Assembly: GCA_017428215.1 (NCBI GenBank)
Contig: JAFRRH010000008.1
Coordinates: forward strand, 19,972 to 83,971
Direction: 5' to 3'
DNA: 64,000 bases
DNA from: Selenomonadaceae bacterium
GTDB taxonomy: Bacteria > Bacillota > Negativicutes > Selenomonadales > Selenomonadaceae
The notes below the pieces were generated by a model. That model was not told where the DNA came from and did not search any database. It was given only the letters and a program-made list of their open reading frames with translations. The position numbers and the translations under genes were made by a program. Of this stretch, positions 54,301-62,814 are shown piece by piece. The stretch's first letter is position 1, and every line of letters begins with the position of its first letter.

Positions 54301-55755
54301 TTTCTTTTGACGATAGCTGACCGCCGCCATTTGACTGACGATAATCTTGGTGCGTATGAGGCAATGCGCGAGGCTATGGATTATATTTATTCGCCTGCAG
54401 GTACGAAAAAAAGCTATTCAAATAAATTCGTTGCAGAGTGCCATAAAAGAATGGCGAGATACGCGCACGATAATCGTAAACACGTCGAGGGCGTGGAAAA
54501 TGACCAGCGAGCTTTTGAACTTACCGAAGACAAAAGCAGACGGCTTGTGTTTTATGATGCAATGCTTTTGGGACTTCACTTTTTGGATATTTCCAATGAA
54601 GATATGACGACGTTTCACTTTGAATACCAAAAATTTTTCGAGGATATTAAGCCGTTCACAACGTATCATAAGCGGCACGCAAGAATTAAAGTTGGATATA
54701 TTTCGGGCGACTTTAGGAATCATGCGGCGTTCGCTGTCGTTTTCGGATTTATTTCCTGTCATGACAAGAGTAAATTTGAAATCACTTGCTACAGTAAAAA
54801 TCTCAAAGATGACAATCACACCGAACTTTACAGAAAAACCGTTGAGCATTTTGTTGACGTTCAAGAACTTTCTGCAGTTGAGCTTGCGAAAAAAATTCAC
54901 GACGACGAGATTGATATTGCTTTTGACTTGGCTGGGCATACGGGTTGCAATGGCTTGTCTGCGTTGGCATATCGACCTGCGCCCGTGCAAATTTGCGGGA
55001 TTGGTTACATGTCGACGACTGGTTTAAAAGAGATTGATTATTTTATCACGGACGAGAACCTTGACCCGCCCAATCAAAATCGCGAGCAATATTTTAGCGA
55101 AAAATTTTTGTACATGCCCGCGCAGTTCTGCTACGCTCGCCCCGGCGACGTTCCGATTCCCGACGGCGCACCATGTATTAAAAATGGTTATGTGACTTTT
55201 GGGACGATTTGTCGCTACTCGAAAATTACTGATGACATGTTGGCGATTTGGACAGAAATTTTAAATTTGGTTCCAAGCGCAAAACTTTTAATGCGTGCGC
55301 AAGAGTTCATAAGCAATAAAGCTGTCGACGAACTTTATAATACGCTAAAAAATTTTGGTTGTGATATGGATAGAGTTATCTTCCGCCCCGCCGTGAGTGG
55401 TATGAATTATTTTAAGGCGATCAGTCAGATTGATATTATGCTTGACTCCTATCCTTATGTCGGAGGAACCACGACTTTGGACGCGCTTTATATGGGCGTG
55501 CCCGTCATAAATCTTTACGGTGAACGACACAGCACACGCTTTGGCAAAAGTATTTTGGCAAGTGCCGGTTTAGGTGAGCTGTCTGTTGATAATGTGGAGA
55601 CCTATATAAACAATGCTGTCGCTCTCGCCAATGATAAAGATACGCTGGACATTTTACATAAAAATCTGCGTAATATGTTCCTAAATTCGGACGCACTTGA
55701 CCCGATGAAATATTGCCGCTTACTTGAAAAAAAGTTTGAAGAGCTTTTAAATTGA
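51331..55755 (+). CDS. Multidomain glycosyltransferase: GT2 - TPR - OGT - OGT
   Basis: 1474 residues, unusually long. Residues 20-250 are a GT2 transferase (ISACYMVKNGAEDLRRSLE, VVDTGSTDGT, FLDADEYFI). Residues 250-560 are TPR-like helices. Two GT41/OGT catalytic domains follow: one at 565-925 (KIRVGYISPDIRFH, DLAGHSANN, PYPGGGTTCDALYMGVPV) and one at 1118-1474 (RIKVGYISGDFRNH, DLAGHTGCN, YVGGTTTLDALYMGVPV), joined by another helical stretch. OGT-type enzymes put a sugar on serine or threonine of proteins; in bacteria flagellins and adhesins are usual targets. TTG is the start after GGGAGGAGAG. No flagellin gene is nearby. Confidence 0.92.
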   Translation: MAKHKTKKIDKKVNKNADKIKISACYMVKNGAEDLRRSLESLAKYVDEIIVVDTGSTDGTVAVAEEFGAKIFHEPWQNDFATPRNVALREAMGDWIVFLDADEYFINDCAKNLQTVIKMTQWVKVKGISVNLVNVDKDKDNAVIDSMYLLRIFEHAPNIRYVGKIHEDVYLGDKPLKRVMASADSLTIYHTGYSTSIGRFKAERNLKLLLEELETTNNPERIYSYLADSYYGLNDWANIEKYARLDVNARISPTTRSIRLLMNCLEREPSRFEECFEIVKLAVERYPKVPEFSAKLADCLAQKGDYKAAVAEMQRALEKAKNYGEQIESTNFNEDMEKIAQERIDEWTEKIILTPEEKRRKISRFTKDLAYNMEVTHDKEKILQTAEKIFELKPDTPEPLERIAAIYDEYKMADKMEEVVNYLLKHFPQTPYRLLLCAHMHFLLGNLFENIKICKQALEMDDIDFITKMLTYNSLGQAYRYIGDAKRSTECYEYIAKFNLNEFKNSPRLLQAEKVRLQDYSNYLFNLHNLNVSREKLFEEICGFNKLLKHIPRFKHNRKKHSRHKKIRVGYISPDIRFHVVAFFSYHLFMSYDRTRFEVFVYSNNNEDYITKQFKERVDVFRNILNIPAREVANRIMEDEIDILVDLAGHSANNSLGAMAYKPAPIQISGIGYFDSTGLDTIDYFIADKYTDPEGLNEKFFTEKILRLQHSHFCYEWHDFPFMITSAPCTKKGYVTFVSFNNFTKVTDEMLKVWSKILDGVPKSRLYLKGIAFLENGGLALAKERFKAAGIDIDRVDLEGLETEYIQKYERADIALDTFPYPGGGTTCDALYMGVPVITLVGERHNSRFGYSLLMNIGLEELCAFSEEEYIQKAVDLANDWERIREYHLTIRRKMEESPVMNDTIYMGEIEAAYEKIFNAWVNNDPLPDFPQEPELVTEELADKYFERATDYLSLINKWGESNFDSRFDLKRTLYYAELAAQCESKRNAEFLLTIADRRHLTDDNLGAYEAMREAMDYIYSPAGTKKSYSNKFVAECHKRMARYAHDNRKHVEGVENDQRAFELTEDKSRRLVFYDAMLLGLHFLDISNEDMTTFHFEYQKFFEDIKPFTTYHKRHARIKVGYISGDFRNHAAFAVVFGFISCHDKSKFEITCYSKNLKDDNHTELYRKTVEHFVDVQELSAVELAKKIHDDEIDIAFDLAGHTGCNGLSALAYRPAPVQICGIGYMSTTGLKEIDYFITDENLDPPNQNREQYFSEKFLYMPAQFCYARPGDVPIPDGAPCIKNGYVTFGTICRYSKITDDMLAIWTEILNLVPSAKLLMRAQEFISNKAVDELYNTLKNFGCDMDRVIFRPAVSGMNYFKAISQIDIMLDSYPYVGGTTTLDALYMGVPVINLYGERHSTRFGKSILASAGLGELSVDNVETYINNAVALANDKDTLDILHKNLRNMFLNSDALDPMKYCRLLEKKFEELLN

Positions 55756-55798
55756 CCGTACGATAAGCGGTTGATATAATCTGCGCGAGGTGAGTGGC

Positions 55799-55996
55799 GT
55801 GAAGAGTTATTCCTCGCGTGAAGTCATAGCGATTTTGAAAAAAGACGGCTGGTACGAATTTACTTGCGAAGGTGATCATCATCAATTTAAACACCCACGC
55901 AAGAAAGGTCGTGTGACAGTTCCGCACCCCGTTAAAGACATAGCCATTGGTACTCTTAAAAATATTGAGCGTCAATCAGGAATCAAATTTCTTTGA
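55799..55996 (+). CDS. hicA: HicA mRNA interferase toxin
   Basis: 65 residues, GTG start after GAGGTGAG. The double-stranded-RNA-binding-like fold carries the catalytic histidine in CEGDHHQFKHP, ending VPHPVKDIAIGTLKNIERQ. It cleaves mRNA when not bound by HicB, whose gene follows after 12 bases. It also begins 43 bases after the large glycosyltransferase gene. Confidence 0.93.
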   Translation: MKSYSSREVIAILKKDGWYEFTCEGDHHQFKHPRKKGRVTVPHPVKDIAIGTLKNIERQSGIKFL

Positions 55997-56008
55997 GGAA
56001 GTGATAGT

Positions 56009-56260
56009 ATGGAAGAATACAGTTTCATTGCCGGATTCACTCGCGACCCTATTGCCATTGCAGTTGAATTTCCCGATTTGCCCGGTTGCCTTACTCAAGG
56101 CGACAATTACCGCGATGCTTTTCTGAATGCTAAGGAGGCATTGCATTTGCATCTTGTCGGCATGCTTATGGACGGCGAAGAAATTCCTAAACCGAGCACT
56201 TTTGATGACCTTCCGCCGAGTAAAGAAACTGTTTATAGATTAGTTGAAGTTAAAGTTTAA
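56009..56260 (+). CDS. hicB: HicB antitoxin
   Basis: 83 residues with the HicB core FTRDPIAIAVEFPDLPGCLT and YRDAFLNAKEALHLHL. It ends after the core and lacks the DNA-binding C-terminal domain of longer HicB proteins, so autoregulation may need another factor. GAGGAAGTG precedes the ATG. Confidence 0.93.
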   Translation: MEEYSFIAGFTRDPIAIAVEFPDLPGCLTQGDNYRDAFLNAKEALHLHLVGMLMDGEEIPKPSTFDDLPPSKETVYRLVEVKV

Positions 56261-56289
56261 AAATCAAGTAGCGGCGTTTCAATTTTTGC

Positions 56290-56318
56290 TTTACAATTCT
56301 TAGAAAATTTTTTAAAAT
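56290..56318 (+). promoter_or_regulatory. Promoter of pfkA
   Basis: TTTACA and TAAAAT are 17 bases apart, 48 bases before the start. Confidence 0.55.
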
Positions 56319-56365
56319 AGCGGCGTAAGATTTCAATCTTTAAAGATTTGAGTGGGGGGATTAGC

Positions 56366-57328
56366 GTGTTAAATGCAATCGCGGTAATGACTAGCGGCGG
56401 CGATAGCCCCGGTATGAATGCGGCGGCGCGTGCGGTCGTCAGAACTGCGCTTTATGAGGGCGTAAAAGTTTTCGGAATTCAGAACGGCTACAAGGGCATG
56501 CTCAACGATGAGATAATTGAACTTCAGCGTAAGAGCGTCAGCGATTTGATTCAACGCGGCGGAACTTTCTTGGGAACGGCTCGTTGCAAGGAGTTCAAAA
56601 CGGAGGAAGGGCGTCGCAAAGGTTTGGACAATCTCCAGAAACACGGCATTGAGGGACTTGTCATAATCGGCGGCGACGGCTCTTTAACGGGCGGTTCTTT
56701 GCTGTCGAAGATGGGCGGTATTCCGATTGTCGGCTTGCCTGGCACGATTGACAACGACGTTTGGGGCACTGATTATACAATCGGTTGCGACACCGCCGCT
56801 AACACCGCCGTTGAGGCGATTAACAAATTGCGCGATACGGCTTCAGCACATAAACGCATTATGGTTGTTGAGGTTATGGGGCACACTTCTGGTTGGCTCG
56901 CTATGGTTTCGGGCATTGCTTCCGGCGCGGAATATATCATCGTTCCCGAAGTTAAATACAATATTGATGAAATGTGCGAAGAAATTGTTGAGTCCTACAA
57001 GAAAGGTCGCCGTTATACGATTATCGTTGTGGCGGAGGGCGCGTGCTCTGGCGTCGGCTTGAAAAATGTCGTTCAAGAGAAAACCGGCATTGATACCCGC
57101 GTTTCAATTCTCGGACATATTCAGCGCGGCGGCTCCCCGACTGTCGAAGACCGCATGAAGGCTTCTCAACTCGGCGAACGTGCTGCACTTGCGATTATTT
57201 CCGGCGTCTCCAATGTCGTATTCGGCTTCGACGAAGGCAAAGTCGTTTCAATTAATCTTTTCGACTCGGTAAACAATAAAAAGCCGCTCGATCCCGAACT
57301 TGTCCGTTTGGCGAGCGTGCTTGTCTGA
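56366..57328 (+). CDS. pfkA: 6-phosphofructokinase
   Basis: 320 residues, the typical bacterial ATP-dependent size. It phosphorylates fructose 6-phosphate. ATP site: TSGGDSPGMNAAAR and GGDGSLTGG; the catalytic region GLPGTIDNDVWGTD shows the ATP-type residues. GTG at 56366 follows GGGGGGA and gives the usual length; an earlier TTG is within the site. Confidence 0.96.
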   Translation: MLNAIAVMTSGGDSPGMNAAARAVVRTALYEGVKVFGIQNGYKGMLNDEIIELQRKSVSDLIQRGGTFLGTARCKEFKTEEGRRKGLDNLQKHGIEGLVIIGGDGSLTGGSLLSKMGGIPIVGLPGTIDNDVWGTDYTIGCDTAANTAVEAINKLRDTASAHKRIMVVEVMGHTSGWLAMVSGIASGAEYIIVPEVKYNIDEMCEEIVESYKKGRRYTIIVVAEGACSGVGLKNVVQEKTGIDTRVSILGHIQRGGSPTVEDRMKASQLGERAALAIISGVSNVVFGFDEGKVVSINLFDSVNNKKPLDPELVRLASVLV

Positions 57329-57331
57329 GAC

Positions 57332-57538
57332 GTGAATAATTTTTGGAAAGCGGCGGCGATTCTCTCAGGCGTTGGGATTTATATCGCCGCCGTAATTTTT
57401 ATTTGTTTGTACATTGGCGGAATTGTCGACGATTATTTTCAGCTCGGCGGCAAAGGCAGAATTGGCGGAATTATTTTAGGCTTTCCAATCGCGGTTTACT
57501 CCGTTTATCGTCAATTAAAGTATCACGGATTTATTTAG
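57332..57538 (+). CDS. AtpZ/AtpI-family small membrane protein
   Basis: 68 residues, two helices (AAILSGVGIYIAAVIFICLY and IILGFPIAVYSVYRQL) with GIVDDYFQLGGKGRIGG between them. Members help assemble the ATP synthase ring or carry magnesium, but no ATP synthase genes are in view. GTG start, 3 bases after pfkA, so co-transcribed with it. Confidence 0.75.
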   Translation: MNNFWKAAAILSGVGIYIAAVIFICLYIGGIVDDYFQLGGKGRIGGIILGFPIAVYSVYRQLKYHGFI

Positions 57539-57550
57539 AGGAGTGATTTT

Positions 57551-59095
57551 ATGGCAGAAAATATTTTAGACTTCAAAGCATTTTCGCAGGTGACGGACGC
57601 TCGCTGGTATCCGCGTTATCACCTCGCGCCGCCGTTCGGTTGGTGCAATGACCCCAACGGCATGTGTTTTTATAAAAATCAGTACCATTTTTTCTATCAA
57701 CACTATCCTTACGCGCCTGAATGGGGTCCGATGCACTGGGGACACGCCGTTTCAGACGATTTAGCTTATTGGAAACACTTGCCGATTGCTTTAAAGCCTG
57801 AACAGCCTTACGAACAGGGCGGCGGATGTTTTTCCGGCTCCGCTATCGAGAAAGACGGCAAACTTTATCTTATGTACACGGGACATTTAAGCGCAACACC
57901 CGAAGAAGAAGCCGCGATCGGTTACGGGCACATTGAATTTCAATGCCTCGCAAGCTCCGAAGACGGTATTCACTTCACAAAATCCGAAAAAAATCCCGTT
58001 ATCGAGGATATTGACATTAAAAGCGACGATGTTTTTATAAATGATATTCGCGACCCCAAAGTTTGGATTCATGACGGAAAATATTACGCTGTTCTCGGCT
58101 CTCGTACCCCAGATATGGCTCACGGACAAATTATTTTATTTGAATCAACGGATTTAACAACTTCTTGGAGATTTAAAGCAATTTCTGCCCGTTCTGAAGG
58201 AAATCTCGGCGGAATGTGGGAATGTCCCAACTTTGCAGAGATTAACGGGGAAGATGTTCTGATTTTCTCGCCTATGGATATAAATACCGAAGACGGAACC
58301 TTTTATAACGATAAAGTTGCCGGCGTTTTAATCGGAAAGCTTAATTATCGGTCGGGATTGTTCACTCACGGCGATTTTCAATACCTCGACAAGGGTTTTG
58401 ACTTCTACGCGCCCCAAATTATGCAAACTCCCGACGGTCGCACCGTTATGATTGCTTGGATGGATATGTGGAACGTCGATATGCACGAGACTAAGGACGG
58501 TTGGGCTGGTATGATGACGATTCCGCGCGTTCTCGGCATTAAAAACGGAAAAATTATCTCCACGCCCGTTAAAGAACTCGAAAAACTCCGCAAGTGGAAG
58601 CCGATAATTCTTGAAGACGTTTTAATCGACGAGGCGACCACTTTTGACGGCGTTTCGGGCGAAGCTTACGAACTTTTGCTGAATATCGACGCCGCGCAGT
58701 CCAAAAAGTTTTCTATCGCCTTGCGCGCCTCCGATATTGAGCAAACCGTTTTAAGCTACAATGCCAACGGAATTTTTAAACTTGACCGCACAAACTCCGG
58801 CGAACCGATTAATTTCCAATCCGTCCGCGAAATTCAAATCGAGCCGTGCGAAAAACTCAAGCTCCATATTTTTATCGACCGCTCAAGCATTGAAATCTTT
58901 ATAAACGACGGCACGGAAGTTCTTTCGGCGAGAATTTATCCAAAACGCACTTCCCAGAAAGTTATTTTCGTGCCCGAAGACGAACAGCTGAAAATCGACT
59001 CGCTGGAGTATTACAAACTCGATTTCGGATTGCCGCACCCGCACATCAAAGATACGCCCGAAGATTTGCATAAGAAATTCCCGTTCCTGAAATAA
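57551..59095 (+). CDS. Glycoside hydrolase family 32 (fructan/sucrose hydrolase)
   Basis: 514 residues. The nucleophile is in FGWCNDPNGM, the transition-state aspartate in IRDPKVWIHDG and the acid/base in MWECPNFAE. A five-bladed propeller is followed by the C-terminal beta sandwich (HIFIDRSSIEIFINDG). No signal peptide, so it acts in the cytoplasm on sucrose, sucrose 6-phosphate or short fructans. TTAGAGGAGTG precedes the ATG. Next to pfkA, it feeds fructose to glycolysis. Confidence 0.94.
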   Translation: MAENILDFKAFSQVTDARWYPRYHLAPPFGWCNDPNGMCFYKNQYHFFYQHYPYAPEWGPMHWGHAVSDDLAYWKHLPIALKPEQPYEQGGGCFSGSAIEKDGKLYLMYTGHLSATPEEEAAIGYGHIEFQCLASSEDGIHFTKSEKNPVIEDIDIKSDDVFINDIRDPKVWIHDGKYYAVLGSRTPDMAHGQIILFESTDLTTSWRFKAISARSEGNLGGMWECPNFAEINGEDVLIFSPMDINTEDGTFYNDKVAGVLIGKLNYRSGLFTHGDFQYLDKGFDFYAPQIMQTPDGRTVMIAWMDMWNVDMHETKDGWAGMMTIPRVLGIKNGKIISTPVKELEKLRKWKPIILEDVLIDEATTFDGVSGEAYELLLNIDAAQSKKFSIALRASDIEQTVLSYNANGIFKLDRTNSGEPINFQSVREIQIEPCEKLKLHIFIDRSSIEIFINDGTEVLSARIYPKRTSQKVIFVPEDEQLKIDSLEYYKLDFGLPHPHIKDTPEDLHKKFPFLK

Positions 59096-59107
59096 AGTTC
59101 ACGGCAA

Positions 59108-59150
59108 ATAAAAATCCTCCAAAGTCTTAACCGACTGCGGAGGATTTTTA
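59108..59150 (+). terminator. Terminator of the GH32 gene
   Basis: AAAAATCCTCC pairs with GGAGGATTTTT around a loop of about 20 bases. Confidence 0.75.
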
Positions 59151-59160
59151 ATGTAGAATC

Positions 59161-59188
59161 TTGAAAACGTAGAATTTTTTGCTATAAT
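59161..59188 (+). promoter_or_regulatory. Promoter of the second Uma2 locus
   Basis: TTGAAA and TATAAT, 16 bases apart, in a stretch nearly identical to 20465-20492. Confidence 0.65.
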
Positions 59189-59225
59189 CAGCTTGAAAGT
59201 TCCGTTTACTCATGTTTTTAAGTTC

Positions 59226-59288
59226 AAAGGAGGTATGAGAGGCAAAAATTTCTTGTCGAGGTGGTTTTTTAGTTGAGGAGGAGGTTCT
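59226..59288 (+). repeat. Shared 5' leader, copy 2
   Basis: AAAGGAGGT, GGCAAAAATTTCTTGTCGA and TTTTTTAGTTGAGGAGGAGG directly before the Uma2 start. Confidence 0.65.
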
Positions 59289-59870
59289 ATGCTTGCTTAC
59301 GATACTCGCGATGATTACGAGATTATCGAGGGGGAAAAATTTATGGCACCGAGTCCATTTAAACGGCACGGAAAAATTGTCGGGCGTTTGATGTTTTCGA
59401 TTGGGACATATGCTTTTATCAACAGGCTTGGTACGGCGTTTGCAGATAACTTCGATGTTAATCTTCCCGACGGCAATGTTTTGCGCCCCGATTTTATTTT
59501 TATAGGCGCGGCGAACGATAATATTGTTTTCGACAACGAGGACGAAAATTTTCACGGCGTTCCGGATATGGTTGCAGAAATTTTTTCCAAGTCAACCATG
59601 AAACGCGACGTTGGAATCAAAAAAGACGTTTACGAACGCAACGGAGTCCGCGAATATTGGATTATCGACCCGTGGAGCGAAAATATTCAAGTTTATCTCC
59701 TTCAAGACGGAAAATATGTGCTCGACAATGTTTATCAAAACTATAGCGATGATGAATTGTCCAAACTTACAGATGAAGAGCGTTCTGAAATTGAAATGGA
59801 AGTTCCCGTTGCAGTTTTGGACGGATTCAAAGTCAAAATCAGAAATATTTTCGGCTGGTACTTTGAATAG
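59289..59870 (+). CDS. Uma2-family (DUF820) putative endonuclease
   Basis: 193 residues, close paralogue of 20593-21183: it begins MLAYDTRDDYEIIEGEKF, has RPDFIFIG, AEIFSKSTMKRDVGIKKDV and EYWIIDP, and the same C-terminus. The middle part (residues 30-60 and 135-165) differs most. Another Uma2 gene starts 12 bases after its stop; the TAG stop is part of that gene's ribosome binding site. Confidence 0.88.
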   Translation: MLAYDTRDDYEIIEGEKFMAPSPFKRHGKIVGRLMFSIGTYAFINRLGTAFADNFDVNLPDGNVLRPDFIFIGAANDNIVFDNEDENFHGVPDMVAEIFSKSTMKRDVGIKKDVYERNGVREYWIIDPWSENIQVYLLQDGKYVLDNVYQNYSDDELSKLTDEERSEIEMEVPVAVLDGFKVKIRNIFGWYFE

Positions 59871-59882
59871 GAGGTGGTTTTT

Positions 59883-60467
59883 ATGGAGGTTATCAATGAA
59901 CGACTTCTTTATCCGTCGTATGAAATTATTGGAGGTAAAAAATTTATGGCACCTGCAGCGAATCCGATTCACGGGAGCATTATTGGAAGACTTTACGCTT
60001 TCCTATGTAGTTATTTGGACGCGAAAAATGCCGGTTATGTATTCGTTGATGATGTTGATGTTTATCTTCAGGACGGTCCTCTGTTCAAGCCGGACTTAAT
60101 CGTTGTTTTGGAAGAAAATGCTGACATTATCGACTGGCGCAAAGGAATTTACGGTGCTCCAGATATGCTCGTCGAAGTTTTATCGAAGTCCACGCGCAAA
60201 AATGACCTCACGATTAAAAAAGACATTTATGAACGTAACGGAGTCCGCGAATATTGGATTATCGATCCGTATATGAAGGCAATCAGCGTTTATCTTCTGC
60301 GTGAGGGAAAATATTATCTTGATGACGAGTATATTCTATTCGACGATAAAGAATTGGAGTTGCTGACTGACGAGGAAAAAGCCGAAATTAAGCATGAAGT
60401 ACCGGTTAAAACTCTAGGAGGCTTAAAAATACCGCTGACATACATTTTCAAGTGGGGTTACAAATAA
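59883..60467 (+). CDS. Uma2-family (DUF820) putative endonuclease
   Basis: 194 residues, a more distant paralogue. It has YEIIGGKKFMAPA, KPDLIVVLEE for the first acid, LVEVLSKSTRKNDLTIKKDI and EYWIIDPYM. The C-terminus (LKIPLTYIFKWGYK) differs from the other two. TAGGAGGTGG precedes the ATG at 59883. It is followed by an RTX-like gene remnant. Confidence 0.87.
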   Translation: MEVINERLLYPSYEIIGGKKFMAPAANPIHGSIIGRLYAFLCSYLDAKNAGYVFVDDVDVYLQDGPLFKPDLIVVLEENADIIDWRKGIYGAPDMLVEVLSKSTRKNDLTIKKDIYERNGVREYWIIDPYMKAISVYLLREGKYYLDDEYILFDDKELELLTDEEKAEIKHEVPVKTLGGLKIPLTYIFKWGYK

Positions 60468-60499
60468 TTTTTAAAGATTTTTAGTGATAGGTTGTTTTT

Positions 60500-60570
60500 A
60501 TGGCTGATTTTAGGAATGGAAGAGCAGGTACGAATGAAAAATCAGCGGCTCAACCTTAAAAAAGCAATAA
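60500..60570 (+). pseudogene. 71-base remnant of an RTX-like gene
   Basis: The start ATGGCtgaTTTTAG matches the start of the intact RTX-like gene at 60818 (ATGGCGCGTTTTAG), and the end AGCGGCTCAACcTTAAAA-AGCAATAA matches its last codons. Everything between, close to 1.8 kb, is gone. A terminator follows as after the other RTX-like genes. Confidence 0.7.
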
Positions 60571-60592
60571 CGATAGGCACAAAAAAATTTAA

Positions 60593-60626
60593 CGGTTTCG
60601 TGAAATATCGGAGCCGATTTTTTTTG
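60593..60626 (+). terminator. Terminator after the RTX-like remnant
   Basis: CGGTTTCG pairs with CGGAGCCG (with G-T pairs) around TGAAATAT, followed by eight T. Confidence 0.65.
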
Positions 60627-60684
60627 ATTTTTCGTGCCGCGCAGGTTCTTATAAATGTTTTTGAAAAATTTTATCCTAAAAAGC

Positions 60685-60715
60685 TTGACAAAGTGACGTT
60701 GGGGGGGGGGATAAT
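60685..60715 (+). promoter_or_regulatory. Promoter with a ten-G spacer ahead of the third RTX-like gene
   Basis: TTGACA (60685-60690) and GATAAT (60710-60715) are 19 bases apart, and the spacer contains G10 (60701-60710, the last G shared with the -10 box). Eight G would give the ideal 17-base spacing. See findings for the phase-variation idea. Confidence 0.65.
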
Positions 60716-60750
60716 GGGCGGGAAAGTATCGTGTCATTTGGTCTTTAGTA

Positions 60751-60817
60751 AAAAAGGAGGTTTGCCTGGAAAAAATTTCTGTCGATGTCGGTTTATTTTC
60801 AGTTAGGAGGCGATTTT
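60751..60817 (+). repeat. Shared 5' leader, copy 3
   Basis: AAAAAGGAGG, GGAAAAAATTTCTGTCGA and TTTATTTTCAGTTAGGAGG lead into the RTX-like start. Confidence 0.65.
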
Positions 60818-62620
60818 ATGGCGCGTTTTAGTAACGAAACAGCTAATACTCTAATTTCAGGCACAAGTAGTGACGATTATATTTGGAACTCTGGCAATAA
60901 TGTTACGATTAATGCCGGAAATGGCAATGATACTGTTAATAACTATGATAATTTCTGGGATAGGGCTAATTCAGTTCAAATTTACACTGGAGACGGCAAT
61001 GATTCCGTTTTTAATAATGTTACTAATTACAATGGTGGCAAAAAAGTCACTATAGACACTGGCTCTGGCAATGATACCATTAATAATATGGGAAATTCAG
61101 CTTCAATAAACACCGGCGCGGGCAATGATTCCATTTTTAATTATTACAACGGCTCATCAGTCATGATAATTACTGGCGCGGGCAATGATACAATTATAAA
61201 TTCTAGCTCATCAGTCACAATAAACAGTGGCGCAGGCAATGATATAGTAAGTTTAGGTGCAAATGCCAATAACAACTTAATTATTTACAATAACGGAGAC
61301 GATAACGATAAAATTTATAATTTTGGTGCTGATGATACACTTTCAATCGCAAGTGGCACCTATTCAAGCAAAAAGAGCGGCGATGATATAGTTGTAACGG
61401 TTGGAGAAGGCAAAATTACTTTGGTTGGCGCGTCTAGCAACTATTTAGTTAACATTGAGGGTAAAAAATCAGAAACTGCGCTTAAAACCGTCACGAATTC
61501 GGATAAATCTGTCGTAACTGTCGGTGCAGATGTAGTAACAATCGACGGAACGGCTAGAACGAAGGCAGTTAAACTCAAAGGCAATAAACTTGCGAACTTG
61601 ATAAAAGGCGGCAAAGGCAAAGATACGCTTTGGGGCGGCGTCGGCAACGATAAACTGCTTGGAAACGGCGGAAATGATTCACTTTACGGCGGAGACGGCA
61701 AAGATACGCTAGACGGCGGCAGTGGAAACGATGTTTTACTCGGCGGAACGAATGATGACTCGCTTTCTGGCGGTTCGGGCAATGATACGCTCGACGGCGG
61801 CGATGACGATGATATTTTGATTGCCGGCAAAGGAAATGACAGTTTAAACGGCGGCGAAGGCAATGACACGCTTTCAGGCGATAATGGCGATGATATTTTG
61901 CTCGGCGACGAGGGAAATGACAGCTTAAGCGGCGGACAAGGCGACGATACGATTTATGCGGGCGATGACGATGATATTTTGCTCGGCGGCAAGGGTTATG
62001 ACAGTTTAGTTGGCGGAAATGGCGACGATACGATTTCTGGCAACGATGACGATGATATTTTGCTCGGAAATGACGGCAACGACAGTTTAAGCGGCGACAA
62101 AGGTAATGATTCAATCGTCGGCGGCTCTGGAAATGATAATTTGCTTGGTGGCGCGGGCAATGATACGCTTGACGGTGGCGTAGGTAATGATAAATTGTTT
62201 GGAGAGGCTGGCAATGACAGTTTAAGCGGCGGCGCAGGCAATGATACGCTTGACGGCGGTGCAGATGGTGATACATTAATCGGCGGCGCGGGCAATGACT
62301 GCATAAGAGGCGGCACCGGCAGAGATTTACTTTGGGGCGGCGCAGGTAATGACAGTTTATGGGGCGACGACGGCAAAGATAATTTCTACTACGCAAAAGG
62401 CGACGGTAAAGATGTTATTTTCGGCTTTGAAGACGGCGACACGCTCACATTCGACAATATAACGTTCAAAACGAGTATGGCGTCTTACGACAAGTCAGCA
62501 GGTACGCTTACAATAAACGTTAGTAGCGGCTCGGTAACTTTGAAAGATTTTACAACCTCGACTTTCCATATTAACAACGACACGTATAAAATTAGCGGCT
62601 CAACGCTTAAAAAGCAATAA
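60818..62620 (+). CDS. RTX-like calcium-binding repeat protein
   Basis: 600 residues. Variant repeats ([31 protein letters not shown]) fill the first 150 residues, then one [20 protein letters not shown] module, then about 300 residues of classical repeats ([20 protein letters not shown]) rich in D pairs ([10 protein letters not shown]). The tail [20 protein letters not shown] and the last residues match the other two RTX-like proteins. No signal peptide. TTAGGAGGCGATTTT decides the ATG at 60818 over an upstream in-frame ATG at 60785. Confidence 0.88.
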   Translation: MARFSNETANTLISGTSSDDYIWNSGNNVTINAGNGNDTVNNYDNFWDRANSVQIYTGDGNDSVFNNVTNYNGGKKVTIDTGSGNDTINNMGNSASINTGAGNDSIFNYYNGSSVMIITGAGNDTIINSSSSVTINSGAGNDIVSLGANANNNLIIYNNGDDNDKIYNFGADDTLSIASGTYSSKKSGDDIVVTVGEGKITLVGASSNYLVNIEGKKSETALKTVTNSDKSVVTVGADVVTIDGTARTKAVKLKGNKLANLIKGGKGKDTLWGGVGNDKLLGNGGNDSLYGGDGKDTLDGGSGNDVLLGGTNDDSLSGGSGNDTLDGGDDDDILIAGKGNDSLNGGEGNDTLSGDNGDDILLGDEGNDSLSGGQGDDTIYAGDDDDILLGGKGYDSLVGGNGDDTISGNDDDDILLGNDGNDSLSGDKGNDSIVGGSGNDNLLGGAGNDTLDGGVGNDKLFGEAGNDSLSGGAGNDTLDGGADGDTLIGGAGNDCIRGGTGRDLLWGGAGNDSLWGDDGKDNFYYAKGDGKDVIFGFEDGDTLTFDNITFKTSMASYDKSAGTLTINVSSGSVTLKDFTTSTFHINNDTYKISGSTLKKQ

Positions 62621-62715
62621 ACTATTCGAAGCAACAAAAAACGACCACGAAGATTTAACTCAAAAATTTTCGTTCCATAAAGGTTGAGAAAAGTAATATC
62701 TGCGCGACAACTTTT

Positions 62716-62743
62716 AATCCCGTCGAAAGGCGGGAAATTTTTT
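62716..62743 (+). terminator. Terminator of the third RTX-like gene
   Basis: TCCCG pairs with CGGGA around TCGAAAGG, followed by a run of eight T or more. Confidence 0.7.
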
Positions 62744-62748
62744 TTATC

Positions 62749-62781
62749 TTGACAAAGTGACGTTTTTTTTTTGAGGATAAT
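62749..62781 (+). promoter_or_regulatory. Orphan promoter copy with a ten-T spacer
   Basis: TTGACAAAGTGACGTT repeats the promoter at 60685, then T10 (62763-62772) and GATAAT (62776-62781), a 21-base spacer. No RTX-like gene follows; an IS element begins at 62867. Confidence 0.6.
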
Positions 62782-62814
62782 AGATGGGAAAGTATTGTTT
62801 CTTTAGGATTTTAG

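Noticed and set aside
59234..59275. Short upstream reading frame (MRGKNFLSRWFFS) in the shared leader
   Set aside because: Its start lies 1 base from the AGGAGG site, too close for good initiation, and other copies need TTG or GTG or have stops; sequence similarity is explained by the leader itself.
60492..60806. 104-residue plus-strand reading frame before the third RTX-like gene
   Set aside because: It runs through the RTX remnant, a terminator, the G10 promoter and the leader, so it cannot be a normal gene.
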